From NCBI GenBank assembly GCA_017519145.1, contig JAFWTA010000027.1, forward strand, positions 60,476 to 124,475: 64,000 nt of DNA, in the 5' to 3' direction. Shown here piece by piece: positions 53,633 through 62,470 of this stretch. The notes under the pieces were generated by a model that was not told the origin of the DNA, did no database searches, and saw only the letters and a program-made list of their open reading frames with translations. The first letter of the stretch is position 1. Each line of letters begins with the position of its first letter. The stretch is from Ruminococcus sp. Lineage in GTDB: Bacteria; Bacillota; Clostridia; Oscillospirales; Ruminococcaceae. Position numbers and translations under genes: made by a program.

Positions 53633-56602
53633 TCAGACAGTCTGCACCTGAGGCTTTTTCGCAGGCTTCTGCTCAGCCTGCTCCATAGCGGCGACAAGGC
53701 TCCTGAGTCTTATCCTTGCGGCGCCAAGGTTGTTTATCTCGTCTATTTTCAGCTGTGTGTACAGCTTTCCGCGGCTCTCGAGGATATGTCTCACCTCATC
53801 GCCCGTAACAGCGTCTATTCCGCAGCCGAATGACACAAGCTGTATGAGCTGCATATCCGGCTGTGTAGTGACGTATTTTGCGGCGCGGTAGAGCCTTGAA
53901 TGGTAAGTCCACTGGTTGAGCACGCCCAGCTTGGGAGTGCTGGCGAGTCCGGCGATGCTGTCCTCGGTGATGACAGCCATGCCGAGACTGGAGACAAGCT
54001 TATGTATGCCGTGGTTTATCTCCTTGTCTATGTGATATGGACGGCCTGCGATGACGATTATCTTTCTTTCCTCGGCTCTTGCCTGAGTGATTATCTCCAT
54101 GGCTTTTTTCGTTACCGAGTTGTGGTAAGCCTGAAGCGCCTCGTAAGCCTTGTCCACAGCGTCGGGTATCCTGCCCTTGACGTTGTAGCGGCTGAGAGCC
54201 TGTCCCAGAACCTTTATGACGTTTTTCCTGATGTTAAGGTCGAGATAGGGATGAACGAAATTATTCTTGTTGAGTCTCGGGTTGTTTGCCATGAGCAGCT
54301 CGGGATAATAGGCAACTACGGGACAGTTGAAGTGGTTGTCGCTGCCGCCCTCGTCCAGATTGTAGCTCATGCAGGGGTAGAATATGAAGTCCACGCCCTT
54401 GTCCAGCAGGTTCTCGATATGTCCGTGGGTGAGCTTTGCAGGGTAGCACACCGTATCCGAGGGGATGGTATGCTGTCCAAGATAGTACATATCACGGGAG
54501 CTCTCGTCGGAGACCACTGTCCTGAAGCCCAGTGTGGTGAACAGCATATGCCAGAAGGGCAGCTGCTCGTAAAATCCGAGTGCAAGGGGAAGTCCCACTG
54601 TGCCGCGGAAGCGTCTGGGCTGATGTGTCTTGACGGTGTTGAGTATGCTGTCGTATTTGAACTCATAGAGATTGGGGACGGTGTTCCTGTTGGCAGCTCC
54701 GCCGCCCTTTTCGCAGCGGTTGCCCGAGATGAAGCGGCGTCCCTTGCCGAAGCTGATGATGTTCAGCTGGCAGTGAGCGGTACATCCGCCGCAGTTTGCA
54801 GAGCGCGAAGTGTAGGTGAAGTTCTCCAGCTCCTCTGCGGAGATGAGCTTTGAGGCTTCCTCCCCTGCCCTCTCCTTGGCGTAGAGAGCACAGCCGAAGG
54901 CGCCCATGAGTCCCGAGATAGCGGGACGGATAACGTTCCTGCCCAGCTCCTTCTCGAATGAGCGGAGCACCGCGTCATTGAGGAAGGTTCCGCCCTGAAC
55001 GACGATGTTCTTTCCGAGGTCGTCGGGAGAATTGGCACGGATGACCTTGTAAATGGCGTTCTTGATGATGGATGAGGACAGACCTGCGGAGATGTCCTCC
55101 ACGGTGGCGCCGTCCTTCTGTGCCTGTTTTACTGAGCTGTTCATGAATACGGTACAGCGCGAGCCAAGGTCAACGGGGTGCTCCGCAAAGAGACCCAGCT
55201 GTGAGAACTCGGCTATATCGTAGCCCAGCGCCATAGCGAATGTCTGTATGAAAGAGCCGCAGCCCGAGGAGCAAGCCTCGTTGAGCATGATGCTGTCGAT
55301 GCTCTTGTTCTTTATCTTGAAGCACTTGATGTCCTGTCCGCCGATGTCGATGATGAAGTCAACGTCGGGGCAGAAGTAAGCCGCCGCCTTGAAGTGAGCC
55401 ACAGTCTCCACTATGCCGTGGTCAACGGAAAGACCTGCCTTTATGAGGTCCTCGCCGTAGCCTGTTACAGCGGAGCCCTTTATGGTGATACCGGGGTTCA
55501 TCTCGCTGTAAATGCGCTTTACCTGATCGGCTATCTTGTCAAGGGGCTGGCCCAGATTTGAGGAGTAGTGGTGGTAGAGGATGCGTCCGTCCTCTGTGAT
55601 GAGCACCAGCTTGGTGGTGGTGGAGCCTGCGTCGATACCGAGATAGGCGTCACCCTTGTAGGTGCGTATATCCGCATAGCCCAGATCGAACTTCTTGTGG
55701 CGGTCTATGAACTCGTCATACTCGGCGTGGGAGCGGAAAAGGGGCTCACCCGTAACTATGGCGTCGGAAGCCTTTGCGGTGCGTATCTTCTCGATAATAT
55801 CGCTTATATGGAACGCCTTCTCGGCAGTAGCCGCATAGATAGCGCAGCCGTAAGCCACGAAAACAGGAGCCTCGGGCGGGAACACAGCGTGCTCATCGTC
55901 AAGTCCGAGAGTCCTTACGAAAGCCTTTTTGAGTCCGCGGAGGAAGAAAAGAGGACCGCCGAGAAAAAGTACCTTTCCCTCGATGGAGCGTCCCTGAGCA
56001 AGTCCCGAAACAGTCTGGTCAACGACTGCCTGAAAGATACTTGCGGCAACGTCCTCGCGCCTTGCTCCCTGATTGAGCAGGGGCTGTATATCCGACTTGG
56101 CAAAAACTCCGCAGCGTGAAGCTATGGGGTATATCTTCTGTGCGTGGAGGGAAAGCTCGTCCAGCTGGTCTGCGGAAACGCCCAGCAGTGTAGCCATCTG
56201 GTCGATGAATGCGCCCGTACCGCCTGCACAGGTGCCGTTCATACGCTGTTCAACGCCGCCTGTCAGGAATATTATCTTAGCGTCCTCGCCGCCCAGCTCT
56301 ATAACAGCGTCAGCGTCGGGCTGCTTCTGCTTAACGGCAAGAAAAGCCGCATGGACCTCCTGAACGAAGGGGATATCCGCAGAATTTGCCAGTCCCAGAC
56401 CTGCCGAGCCTGTGATACATACGGTGAACTCCTCGTCGGGATAGTCTGCCTGAATGATCTTCAGCTGGTCAGTCACCGTCTCCTTTACCTTGGAGAGATG
56501 GCGCTGATACTTGGAATACAGGATATTTCCGTCGCTGTCGGTTATGACAGTCTTTACCGTGGTCGATCCCACGTCAATGCCGAGAGAATACTTATTTGCC
56601 AT
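53633..56602 (-). CDS. Acyl-CoA dehydratase activase-like ATPase, double domain
   Basis: A 989-residue protein. It holds two tandem BadF/BadG/BcrA/BcrD-type ATPase domains: the first begins GIDVGSTTVKTVITDSDGN (about residues 8-26) and the second GIDAGSTTTKLVLITEDGR (about 323-341), each with the later cluster-binding element (MNGTCAGGTGAFIDQM; LNEACSSGCGSFIQTFA). A C-terminal DUF2229-like region has CGGCTAHCQLN near residue 610. Such proteins couple ATP to electron transfer into a 2-hydroxyacyl-CoA dehydratase partner. TGAGGTG precedes the ATG. It heads an operon with the shorter partner, psd and a lipoprotein. Confidence 0.85.
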   Translation of the reverse strand: MANKYSLGIDVGSTTVKTVITDSDGNILYSKYQRHLSKVKETVTDQLKIIQADYPDEEFTVCITGSAGLGLANSADIPFVQEVHAAFLAVKQKQPDADAVIELGGEDAKIIFLTGGVEQRMNGTCAGGTGAFIDQMATLLGVSADQLDELSLHAQKIYPIASRCGVFAKSDIQPLLNQGARREDVAASIFQAVVDQTVSGLAQGRSIEGKVLFLGGPLFFLRGLKKAFVRTLGLDDEHAVFPPEAPVFVAYGCAIYAATAEKAFHISDIIEKIRTAKASDAIVTGEPLFRSHAEYDEFIDRHKKFDLGYADIRTYKGDAYLGIDAGSTTTKLVLITEDGRILYHHYSSNLGQPLDKIADQVKRIYSEMNPGITIKGSAVTGYGEDLIKAGLSVDHGIVETVAHFKAAAYFCPDVDFIIDIGGQDIKCFKIKNKSIDSIMLNEACSSGCGSFIQTFAMALGYDIAEFSQLGLFAEHPVDLGSRCTVFMNSSVKQAQKDGATVEDISAGLSSSIIKNAIYKVIRANSPDDLGKNIVVQGGTFLNDAVLRSFEKELGRNVIRPAISGLMGAFGCALYAKERAGEEASKLISAEELENFTYTSRSANCGGCTAHCQLNIISFGKGRRFISGNRCEKGGGAANRNTVPNLYEFKYDSILNTVKTHQPRRFRGTVGLPLALGFYEQLPFWHMLFTTLGFRTVVSDESSRDMYYLGQHTIPSDTVCYPAKLTHGHIENLLDKGVDFIFYPCMSYNLDEGGSDNHFNCPVVAYYPELLMANNPRLNKNNFVHPYLDLNIRKNVIKVLGQALSRYNVKGRIPDAVDKAYEALQAYHNSVTKKAMEIITQARAEERKIIVIAGRPYHIDKEINHGIHKLVSSLGMAVITEDSIAGLASTPKLGVLNQWTYHSRLYRAAKYVTTQPDMQLIQLVSFGCGIDAVTGDEVRHILESRGKLYTQLKIDEINNLGAARIRLRSLVAAMEQAEQKPAKKPQVQTV

Positions 56603-56670
56603 TATACACCTCAGAAGAAGTTATTATCGGGCGGACGATCCGCCCATATCGTTCAATTCGCTATTCTTTT

Positions 56671-56700
56671 ATTATAGCACAATTATTATGTAAAAGTAAA
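56671..56700 (-). promoter_or_regulatory. Promoter of the activase operon
   Basis: On the - strand, TTTACT (56695-56700) and TATAAT (56671-56676) are separated by 18 bases. A GGGCGGA-CGA-TCCGCCC hairpin (56628-56644) lies in the leader before the start codon. Confidence 0.55.
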
Positions 56701-56737
56701 GAGGTAAAATTTCCGCATTGCAGATAGGTGGGATAAG

Positions 56738-56766
56738 TTGCCATTTTTCGCAGGAAATGATATAAT
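56738..56766 (+). promoter_or_regulatory. Promoter of the ECF sigma gene
   Basis: TTGCCA at 56738-56743 and TATAAT at 56761-56766 with a 17-base spacer. An ECF-type self-recognised promoter was not identified. Confidence 0.5.
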
Positions 56767-56898
56767 AACGTATATTTGGTACATTTCAGTATAGCACGAT
56801 AGCTTCACAATGTCAATTTGAAAATTTTTCGGAAAAAGCTGTAACGAAAGGGCTTTTTCCGCAACTAATAAGTGAACGTTCGGAAAGGAGGTGTCGGC

Positions 56899-57378
56899 GT
56901 GTCGGGAGAAATGGAGCAATACTACAAGGAAAACGGCAGGAAGGTCTTTCTGTACCTCATGACCCTCTGCGGCGATGCCGACACCGCCGAGGAGCTCACT
57001 CAGGAGACCTTTTACCGTGCCATAAAGTCGCTGAAGAAATACAAGGGCGAGAGCTCCGTGTACACATGGCTGTGCAGTATCGCGCGCAACGCATGGCTGG
57101 AGGAGCTCCGCAAGCGCACAAAGCACAAGGGCGAGGAGATAAGCGAGCTTGCGGAGGACACGGCTCCCCGTCCCGACGAAGCTGCGGAGAGCGCTGACGG
57201 ACGGCTGAGGCTGCTGAAGAAGATACACTCCCTGCCCGAGACGGAAAAGGAGCTGATACTGCTCCGCGCCTCACAGGAGCTTAGCTTCCGCGAGATAGGG
57301 GAGATATTCGGCAAGTCCGAGAACTGGGCGCGTGTGACCTATTACCGTGCCAAGCAGAAATTAGCCCGCGGCGATTGA
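56899..57378 (+). CDS. ECF-type RNA polymerase sigma factor
   Basis: A 159-residue sigma factor with region 2 (about residues 10-75, LTQETFYRAIKSLKKYKGES) that binds the -10 element and a region 4 helix-turn-helix (about 105-155, LSFREIGEIFGKSENWARVT) that binds the -35 element. There is no region 3, as in ECF factors. The start is GTG at 56899 with AAAGGAGGTG just before it; an ATG four codons later is an alternative, and the frame is open further upstream. The gene precedes a membrane protein with an anti-sigma zinc motif, so the two probably form a sigma/anti-sigma pair. Confidence 0.88.
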   Translation: MSGEMEQYYKENGRKVFLYLMTLCGDADTAEELTQETFYRAIKSLKKYKGESSVYTWLCSIARNAWLEELRKRTKHKGEEISELAEDTAPRPDEAAESADGRLRLLKKIHSLPETEKELILLRASQELSFREIGEIFGKSENWARVTYYRAKQKLARGD

Positions 57379-57432
57379 TGCGGGGACGACCACAAACAGC
57401 CAACTGTAGGGGCTGATATTATCCGCCCGACA

Positions 57433-57530
57433 AGTTGAGAGTTGCGGTATCGCCTTTCGGCGATAGTATTCAGATCTGTCTGCGTAAGCAGACACAATAA
57501 CTCTGCACTCTCAACTCTAAACTCTCAACT
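57433..57530. repeat. Cloverleaf-like element between sigma and anti-sigma genes
   Basis: Outer arms AGTTGAGAGT (57433-57442) and ACTCTCAACT (57521-57530) enclose two perfect small hairpins: TATCGCC-TTTC-GGCGATA and GTCTGC-GTAA-GCAGAC. The unit ACTCTCAACT is partly repeated at its end. As RNA it would make a three-way junction. The 171-base gap has no clear promoter or terminator, so the sigma and anti-sigma genes would share one transcript that contains it. Confidence 0.65.
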
Positions 57531-57549
57531 AAAAAAAGGAGTTGATATT

Positions 57550-58284
57550 ATGAAATGCAGTATAATCAGAGACCTTCTGCCGCTGTACTGCGACAAGCTG
57601 ACCTCAGAGGACAGCAACGAGGAAATAGAAAAGCACCTCCGCGAATGCGAGGAGTGCAATAATATCTACGAGAGCATGAACAACAAGGAAGATGAAATAA
57701 AAGCCGACCGGAAGGACATAAAGCCGCTGAAAAAGATAAAAAAGCGCATCGCCCTCAAGGTCGTGGCAGCCATTATCGGCACACTTGCAGTGCTGTCCGC
57801 AGTTTTTGTATTCGTTTTTGTGGGAGTTGTCCCCATAAGCTCGGATAAGCTGCATTATACCGTTACCGCATATGAAGTCAAGTCATACATGATAAAGCAC
57901 GAGCCGAACGAAAACGGTGAATATCTCGAAGAATACCGTGCTGAATACATGGACGATTTCTATCCCATTCCTGATGGTGCAAAAGTCGAAACAGAACATC
58001 ATATAAGCATTGATTTTGAGGCGGACTGCAAGATGATAAATTACAGGTTTGACGCTGATTACGAATATTTTGTAAATGATGAGGGCATAAATGATATGAG
58101 AACGCACGAAGAGAGGTGGATATATCCTGTTGTGAAGCTGCCTTTTGATAATCTTGGCAAACACCCTAATCAGTTTTCGTGCGGCGGAAATGTTAAAGAA
58201 GGCGATACTCTCACTATCCACTGCCGTGACAAGGACATAGAATTAGACCTCTGGCAGCTCTATCTCGACAATGTTGAAAAATAA
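57550..58284 (+). CDS. Probable anti-sigma factor with zinc-binding domain
   Basis: A 244-residue protein. The N-terminus has the ZAS zinc site, with Cys in LLPLYCDKL and HLRECEECN (H-x3-C-x2-C, about residues 30-38). One membrane helix follows (about 79-100), and the remaining 140 residues are extracytoplasmic. This topology is typical of anti-sigma factors that release an ECF sigma on an envelope signal. ATG 57550 is chosen with AAAGGAG before it; the frame opens 36 codons earlier. The sensory domain is not recognised. Confidence 0.8.
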   Translation: MKCSIIRDLLPLYCDKLTSEDSNEEIEKHLRECEECNNIYESMNNKEDEIKADRKDIKPLKKIKKRIALKVVAAIIGTLAVLSAVFVFVFVGVVPISSDKLHYTVTAYEVKSYMIKHEPNENGEYLEEYRAEYMDDFYPIPDGAKVETEHHISIDFEADCKMINYRFDADYEYFVNDEGINDMRTHEERWIYPVVKLPFDNLGKHPNQFSCGGNVKEGDTLTIHCRDKDIELDLWQLYLDNVEK

Positions 58285-58289
58285 CGCAG

Positions 58290-58320
58290 ACGGACGGTGA
58301 AAGCCGTCCGTTTTCTTTTT
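58290..58320 (+). terminator. Terminator after the anti-sigma gene
   Basis: ACGGACGG and CCGTCCGT form a perfect 8-base stem around TGAAAG and run into TTTCTTTTT. Confidence 0.9.
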
Positions 58321-58404
58321 CCCTGTTTTTCGGGCGGCGAAGCGCCGTTCATGTGGTTTGCGACGGGTATTTGCTGCGTTTTTCAACTTTCAACTTCCCA
58401 AATG

Positions 58405-58433
58405 TTGACAAATCGGGACTCTTTATGTATAAT
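58405..58433 (+). promoter_or_regulatory. Promoter of the first cyclophilin gene
   Basis: TTGACA at 58405-58410 and TATAAT at 58428-58433 match consensus exactly with a 17-base spacer. Confidence 0.88.
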
Positions 58434-58464
58434 AATAGCAGTATGAAACGGAAAGGATAATTTC

Positions 58465-59274
58465 ATGTTCAAACGCAACCATGTCGTAAGACTTATACTC
58501 ATATTCACCCTCATTATGGGAGTTTCCTCCCTTGCTGTCATGATAGGCGGAGTGATGAGGGCGCGAAACAACAACTACATCACCATCGACCCCGAGACTA
58601 TGAAGCTTGTACAGCTTGATCCCCCGAAGGAAGGCGATCCCATAGCCATCGTGGACACCACCCTCGGTGAGGTAAGGTTCAGACTTTTCCCCGACAAGTG
58701 TCCCAATGCTGTGAAAAACTTCACAGAGCTGGCAAACTCAGGCTACTATGACGGCACCTACGTTTTCCACGCAGAGAGCGGAGTCTATTCCGCGGCGGGC
58801 GCTCCCAACAAGGACGGCTCCGCCAAGGACAACTCCCACGAGCTGGTGGAGAGAGAGCTCAGTCAGGACCTCTGGCCATTCAAGGGCGCTGTCCTCGCCA
58901 TGAACACCACTGTCAAGCAGACCTTCAAGGAGAAGATACTGGGCGGCGGCACCTACTACAACGGAAGCCGCTTCATCATGCTGAATACCGTCACCTACGA
59001 TGACGAATTCAAGGAGGAGCTGAAGAACTCCTCCGAGAGCGAAGCCCTTGCGGACGCATTTATCGAAAACGGCGGCGTTCCCAACTTCTCACAGCAGATG
59101 ACCGTCATCGGTCAGATATACAGCGGCATGGACGTTGCGGAAAAGCTGGCTCAGCTGGAGACCAACGACATCGGCGTGTATAAGTTCCCCAAGGAGGATA
59201 TCCTCATAAATTCCGTCACCATAAGCACCTTTTCTTCGGAAGATGAAATAACGGAAGATACAAAAAACAGCTGA
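58465..59274 (+). CDS. Membrane-anchored, degenerate cyclophilin-like protein
   Basis: A 269-residue protein with an N-terminal anchor helix (about residues 8-29) and one cyclophilin-type domain. The fold signature survives (IAIVDTTLGEVRFRLFPDKC, then GYYDGTYVFH), but the usual FHR active-site arginine is replaced (FHAESG) and the FMIQGGD strand is lost, reading YSAAGAPNKDG. It may therefore be a chaperone or a scaffold rather than an active prolyl isomerase. GAAAGGA precedes the ATG. The next gene encodes a better-preserved relative. Confidence 0.8.
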   Translation: MFKRNHVVRLILIFTLIMGVSSLAVMIGGVMRARNNNYITIDPETMKLVQLDPPKEGDPIAIVDTTLGEVRFRLFPDKCPNAVKNFTELANSGYYDGTYVFHAESGVYSAAGAPNKDGSAKDNSHELVERELSQDLWPFKGAVLAMNTTVKQTFKEKILGGGTYYNGSRFIMLNTVTYDDEFKEELKNSSESEALADAFIENGGVPNFSQQMTVIGQIYSGMDVAEKLAQLETNDIGVYKFPKEDILINSVTISTFSSEDEITEDTKNS

Positions 59275-59354
59275 TATTTCGTTGATTTCAGCGATAAAAC
59301 AGCCCTGTTCAGGGAAAAGCTTTGTATCCTGACCACAAAAATATCAGGAAACTA

Positions 59355-59383
59355 TTTACAAATCAAATTTTTTGATGTATAAT
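59355..59383 (+). promoter_or_regulatory. Promoter of the two-domain cyclophilin gene
   Basis: TTTACA at 59355-59360 and TATAAT at 59378-59383 with a 17-base spacer. Confidence 0.75.
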
Positions 59384-59446
59384 ATATAAGTTGAAGTATA
59401 GTTACTCATAATAATCACAGGATATTCTTTTCCTAAGGAGTGATAT

Positions 59447-60946
59447 ATGATGCTCAGAAAATTCCTCGCAGGTGTTTTCTGTACAGTTATTGCTGCTTCT
59501 GCATTTACATCATGCAGCAGTCAGACGAGCGGCAGCTCTGACACCGCGGAGGTAACTACCGCAGCAGAGCCTACAACAGAAGCTGTTACCACTCAGCCGC
59601 TCACAGCGGAAAATGTTGACATCGCAAACTTCACAGCCCCCGAAAAGGGCGATACTATAATCATCATGAACGTCAAGGACTACGGAACGGTCAAGTTCAG
59701 GCTCTTCCCCGAGTATGCGGACAGAGGCGTTGAGAACTTCGTCGAGCTGGCTAAAAAAGGCTACTACGACGGTCTCAAGTTCCACAGAGTCATCAACGAC
59801 TTTATGATACAGGGTGGAGACCCCCTCGGCACCGGCACAGGCGGCGAATGCGTCTGGGGCGGAAAGTTCGACGGCGGCACAGACCCCCATCTTATCCATG
59901 CAGCAGGCGCAGTTGCCTACGCAAACAGCGGAAGCACATCCACCAACGGCAGCCAGTTCTACATCGTTACGGGTACCACCTATACCGATGAGGATTTCGG
60001 TGAGATCGCCAAGAAAGGCTTTGCTTTCTCCGACAACGCAAAGGAGATATACAAGAAAGCAGGCGGCGCACCGTGGCTCGACGGAGGCTATACCGTTTTC
60101 GGTCAGGTCATCGACGGTCTGGATATTGTATTCAAGATTCAGAATGTTGCCACCGACCCCCAGAACAATATGCCCTATAAGGACGTCATCATCGACTCCA
60201 TTACAGTCGGTGAGTACGACGGAGAGGATATACACTGGTATATCGACGAATACGAGTCCTTTGACCCCGAGGAGATAAAACAGGCTTCGGCAAAGGAAGA
60301 AGTAGAGATAAAGAACTTCACAGCCCCGAGAGAGGGCGAGACCATAGTCAGCATGAAGCTGAAGGGCTACGACAGGGAAGTTAAGATAAAGCTCTTCCCC
60401 GAGTACACCGAAAAAGGTATCGAAAACTTTACCACTCTTGCGGAGCGCGGCTACTATGACGGCCTTACCTTCCACAGAGTCATAAAGGATATGCTCATCG
60501 AGGGCGGCGATCCCAACGGCGACGGTACAGGCGGCGAGTCCATTTACGAGCACGGATTTGACGACAGCTCAGACCCCCACCTCATCCACGTTTCGGGAGC
60601 AGTTGCCTACTCCAATGAGGGTTCTACAAGTACAAACGGAAGCCGTTTCTTTATTGTCACAGGCGAAAAGCTCTCTGAGGATGAGGCGGCGGAAATGGAA
60701 TCCTACGGATATTCCTTTACCAAGGGCGAAAAGGAGCTCTACACCGAGTACGGCGGTATCCCGTGGTTCGACGGCAGCTATACCGTTTTCGGTCAGGTCT
60801 TCGACGGTCTTGATATCATCTTCGATATCCAGAACTGCGACGTTGACGATAACGGCAAGCCCAAGAAGGACGTTGTCATCGAAAAGATGACCGTCACCAA
60901 GTATAACGGTGAGGACGTCCGCTGGCATATTTCCGATTATGAATGA
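59447..60946 (+). CDS. Lipoprotein with two cyclophilin domains
   Basis: A 499-residue predicted lipoprotein (lipobox FTSC, Cys23) with a short Ser/Thr-rich tether and two tandem cyclophilin-type peptidyl-prolyl isomerase domains. Domain 1 (about residues 60-260) keeps LKFHRVINDFMIQGGD and the NGSQFYIVTG motif, so it should be active. Domain 2 (about 285-495) keeps FHRV but reads MLIEGGD, with the active-site Gln replaced by Glu, and NGSRFFIVTG. The internal duplication is obvious to the eye. It likely folds exported proteins at the outer face of the membrane. AAGGAGTGATAT precedes the ATG. Confidence 0.9.
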   Translation: MMLRKFLAGVFCTVIAASAFTSCSSQTSGSSDTAEVTTAAEPTTEAVTTQPLTAENVDIANFTAPEKGDTIIIMNVKDYGTVKFRLFPEYADRGVENFVELAKKGYYDGLKFHRVINDFMIQGGDPLGTGTGGECVWGGKFDGGTDPHLIHAAGAVAYANSGSTSTNGSQFYIVTGTTYTDEDFGEIAKKGFAFSDNAKEIYKKAGGAPWLDGGYTVFGQVIDGLDIVFKIQNVATDPQNNMPYKDVIIDSITVGEYDGEDIHWYIDEYESFDPEEIKQASAKEEVEIKNFTAPREGETIVSMKLKGYDREVKIKLFPEYTEKGIENFTTLAERGYYDGLTFHRVIKDMLIEGGDPNGDGTGGESIYEHGFDDSSDPHLIHVSGAVAYSNEGSTSTNGSRFFIVTGEKLSEDEAAEMESYGYSFTKGEKELYTEYGGIPWFDGSYTVFGQVFDGLDIIFDIQNCDVDDNGKPKKDVVIEKMTVTKYNGEDVRWHISDYE

Positions 60947-61060
60947 CAGCTTTCAGGCAAAGGCTTGATGATCTGTATTTTCGGCGTCTTATGCCGAGGA
61001 ACAAAAGAAAGAAATTCGGGAGCAGATATAAATAACCCGAAAAATAAGGAGAGAAAATAT

Positions 61061-62365
61061 TTGGATAAGTTTGTTGTAAAAGGCGGAAGACGCCTTGAAG
61101 GTGAAGTTACCATCAGCGGTGCAAAGAATGCAGCTGTTGCTATCCTGCCCGCAGTGATCCTTTCGGACGAGCCCTGCATTATCGAGAACGTCCCCTACAT
61201 CAGCGATGTAAGGATATGCGTCCGCATACTCAAGGAAATGGGTGCGGAAGTCACTAACGTAGGCAAGGACGCTTACAGGATCGATCCCACAACTATCAAT
61301 AAATTCTGCGTTCCTTACGAGTACGCAAGAAAAATGCGTGCTTCCTACTATTTCCTCGGAGCGCTCCTCGGCAAATTCAACAAGGCAAGAGTTTCAATGC
61401 CCGGCGGATGTCCCTTGGGCGACCGTCCCATCGACCAGCACCTGAAGGCTTTCACAGCTCTGGGCGCTAAGTACACACTCAGTCAAGGCATGATCGACCT
61501 TACCGCAGACAAGCTCTCAGGCAACCAGATCTTCTTTGATGTGGTGACCGTTGGGGCAACTATGAACGCTATGCTGGCTGCCGTAAAGGCAGAGGGCCTC
61601 ACCGTCATAGAGAATGCGGCTAAGGAGCCCCATATCGTTGACCTCGCCAACTGCCTCAACTCCATGGGCGCAAACATCATGGGCGCAGGTACAGACGTCA
61701 TCAAGATCAGAGGCGTGGAGCACCTCCACGGTACTACCTACGCTGTTATCCCCGACCAGATCGAGGCAGGTACATTCATGGTAGCTGTTGCAGCTACAAA
61801 GGGCGATGTGCTCATCAAGAACGTGATTCCCAAGCACCTTGAGTCGATCACAAAGAAGCTTGAGAAGATAGGCGTAAACATAGAACAGTTCGACGACAGC
61901 ATCAGGGTATGGGTAGACGGTCCCCTTGTAAAGACCAATGTAAAGACCGCTCCTCACCCGGGCTTCCCCACAGATATGCAGTCTCAGATAGCTACTCTCC
62001 TCTGTCTCGCAGAGGGAACCAGCATCATCACCGAGAATATCTGGGAGCAGCGCTTCCGCTACGTTGACGAGCTGAGAAGAATGGGCGCCGATATCACCGT
62101 AAACGGCAAGGTCGCTCTTATCGAAGGCACAGGCAAGCTCATGGGAGCTCCCGTAAAGGCGTGTGACCTGAGAGCAGGCGCTGCACTTATCATTGCAGGT
62201 CTGGCTGCAAGCGGCGTAACCGAGATTGAGGATATCTACCACATTGAGCGCGGCTATGACTGCATGGAGGGCAAGCTCCGTGCGCTGGGCGCTGATATCG
62301 AAAAGGTCAGCGTTCCCGATAAGGCTGAGGACTCAAAGCCCGACAGCACAAAGGCTGCTGTTTAA
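61061..62365 (+). CDS. murA: UDP-N-acetylglucosamine 1-carboxyvinyltransferase
   Basis: A 434-residue enzyme that transfers enolpyruvate to UDP-GlcNAc, the first step of peptidoglycan synthesis. The N-terminus FVVKGGRRLEGEVTISGAKN binds the substrate Lys and Asn. The catalytic cysteine, the fosfomycin target, is Cys117 in MPGGCPLGDRPID; substitution to Asp, as in intrinsically resistant bacteria, is absent. The start is TTG at 61061 with AAGGAGA 7 bases upstream; the open frame 32 codons earlier gives a long non-homologous extension. The tail after residue 413 (EKVSVPDKAEDSKPDSTKAA) is an unusual acidic extension. Confidence 0.92.
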   Translation: MDKFVVKGGRRLEGEVTISGAKNAAVAILPAVILSDEPCIIENVPYISDVRICVRILKEMGAEVTNVGKDAYRIDPTTINKFCVPYEYARKMRASYYFLGALLGKFNKARVSMPGGCPLGDRPIDQHLKAFTALGAKYTLSQGMIDLTADKLSGNQIFFDVVTVGATMNAMLAAVKAEGLTVIENAAKEPHIVDLANCLNSMGANIMGAGTDVIKIRGVEHLHGTTYAVIPDQIEAGTFMVAVAATKGDVLIKNVIPKHLESITKKLEKIGVNIEQFDDSIRVWVDGPLVKTNVKTAPHPGFPTDMQSQIATLLCLAEGTSIITENIWEQRFRYVDELRRMGADITVNGKVALIEGTGKLMGAPVKACDLRAGAALIIAGLAASGVTEIEDIYHIERGYDCMEGKLRALGADIEKVSVPDKAEDSKPDSTKAAV

Positions 62366-62376
62366 TAAGCATCACG

Positions 62377-62405
62377 GCTGCTGCACAACAGTGCGGCAGC
62401 TTTTT
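62377..62405 (+). terminator. Terminator of murA
   Basis: GCTGC-T-GCAC pairs with GTGC-G-GCAGC around AACA and is followed by TTTTT. Confidence 0.85.
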
Positions 62406-62470
62406 CATCTGTCTGCATGGGAGCACGCTCTGCGCGCCCCCTGTTTTTATGACCTCACACAAGGAGTTTT

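Noticed and set aside
53900-54853. A 317-codon open frame on the + strand
   Set aside because: It is antisense to the activase-like gene, has no recognisable start signal, and its residues reflect the complementary codons.
59510-60553. A 347-codon open frame on the - strand
   Set aside because: It is antisense to the two-domain cyclophilin gene, whose motifs are unmistakable.
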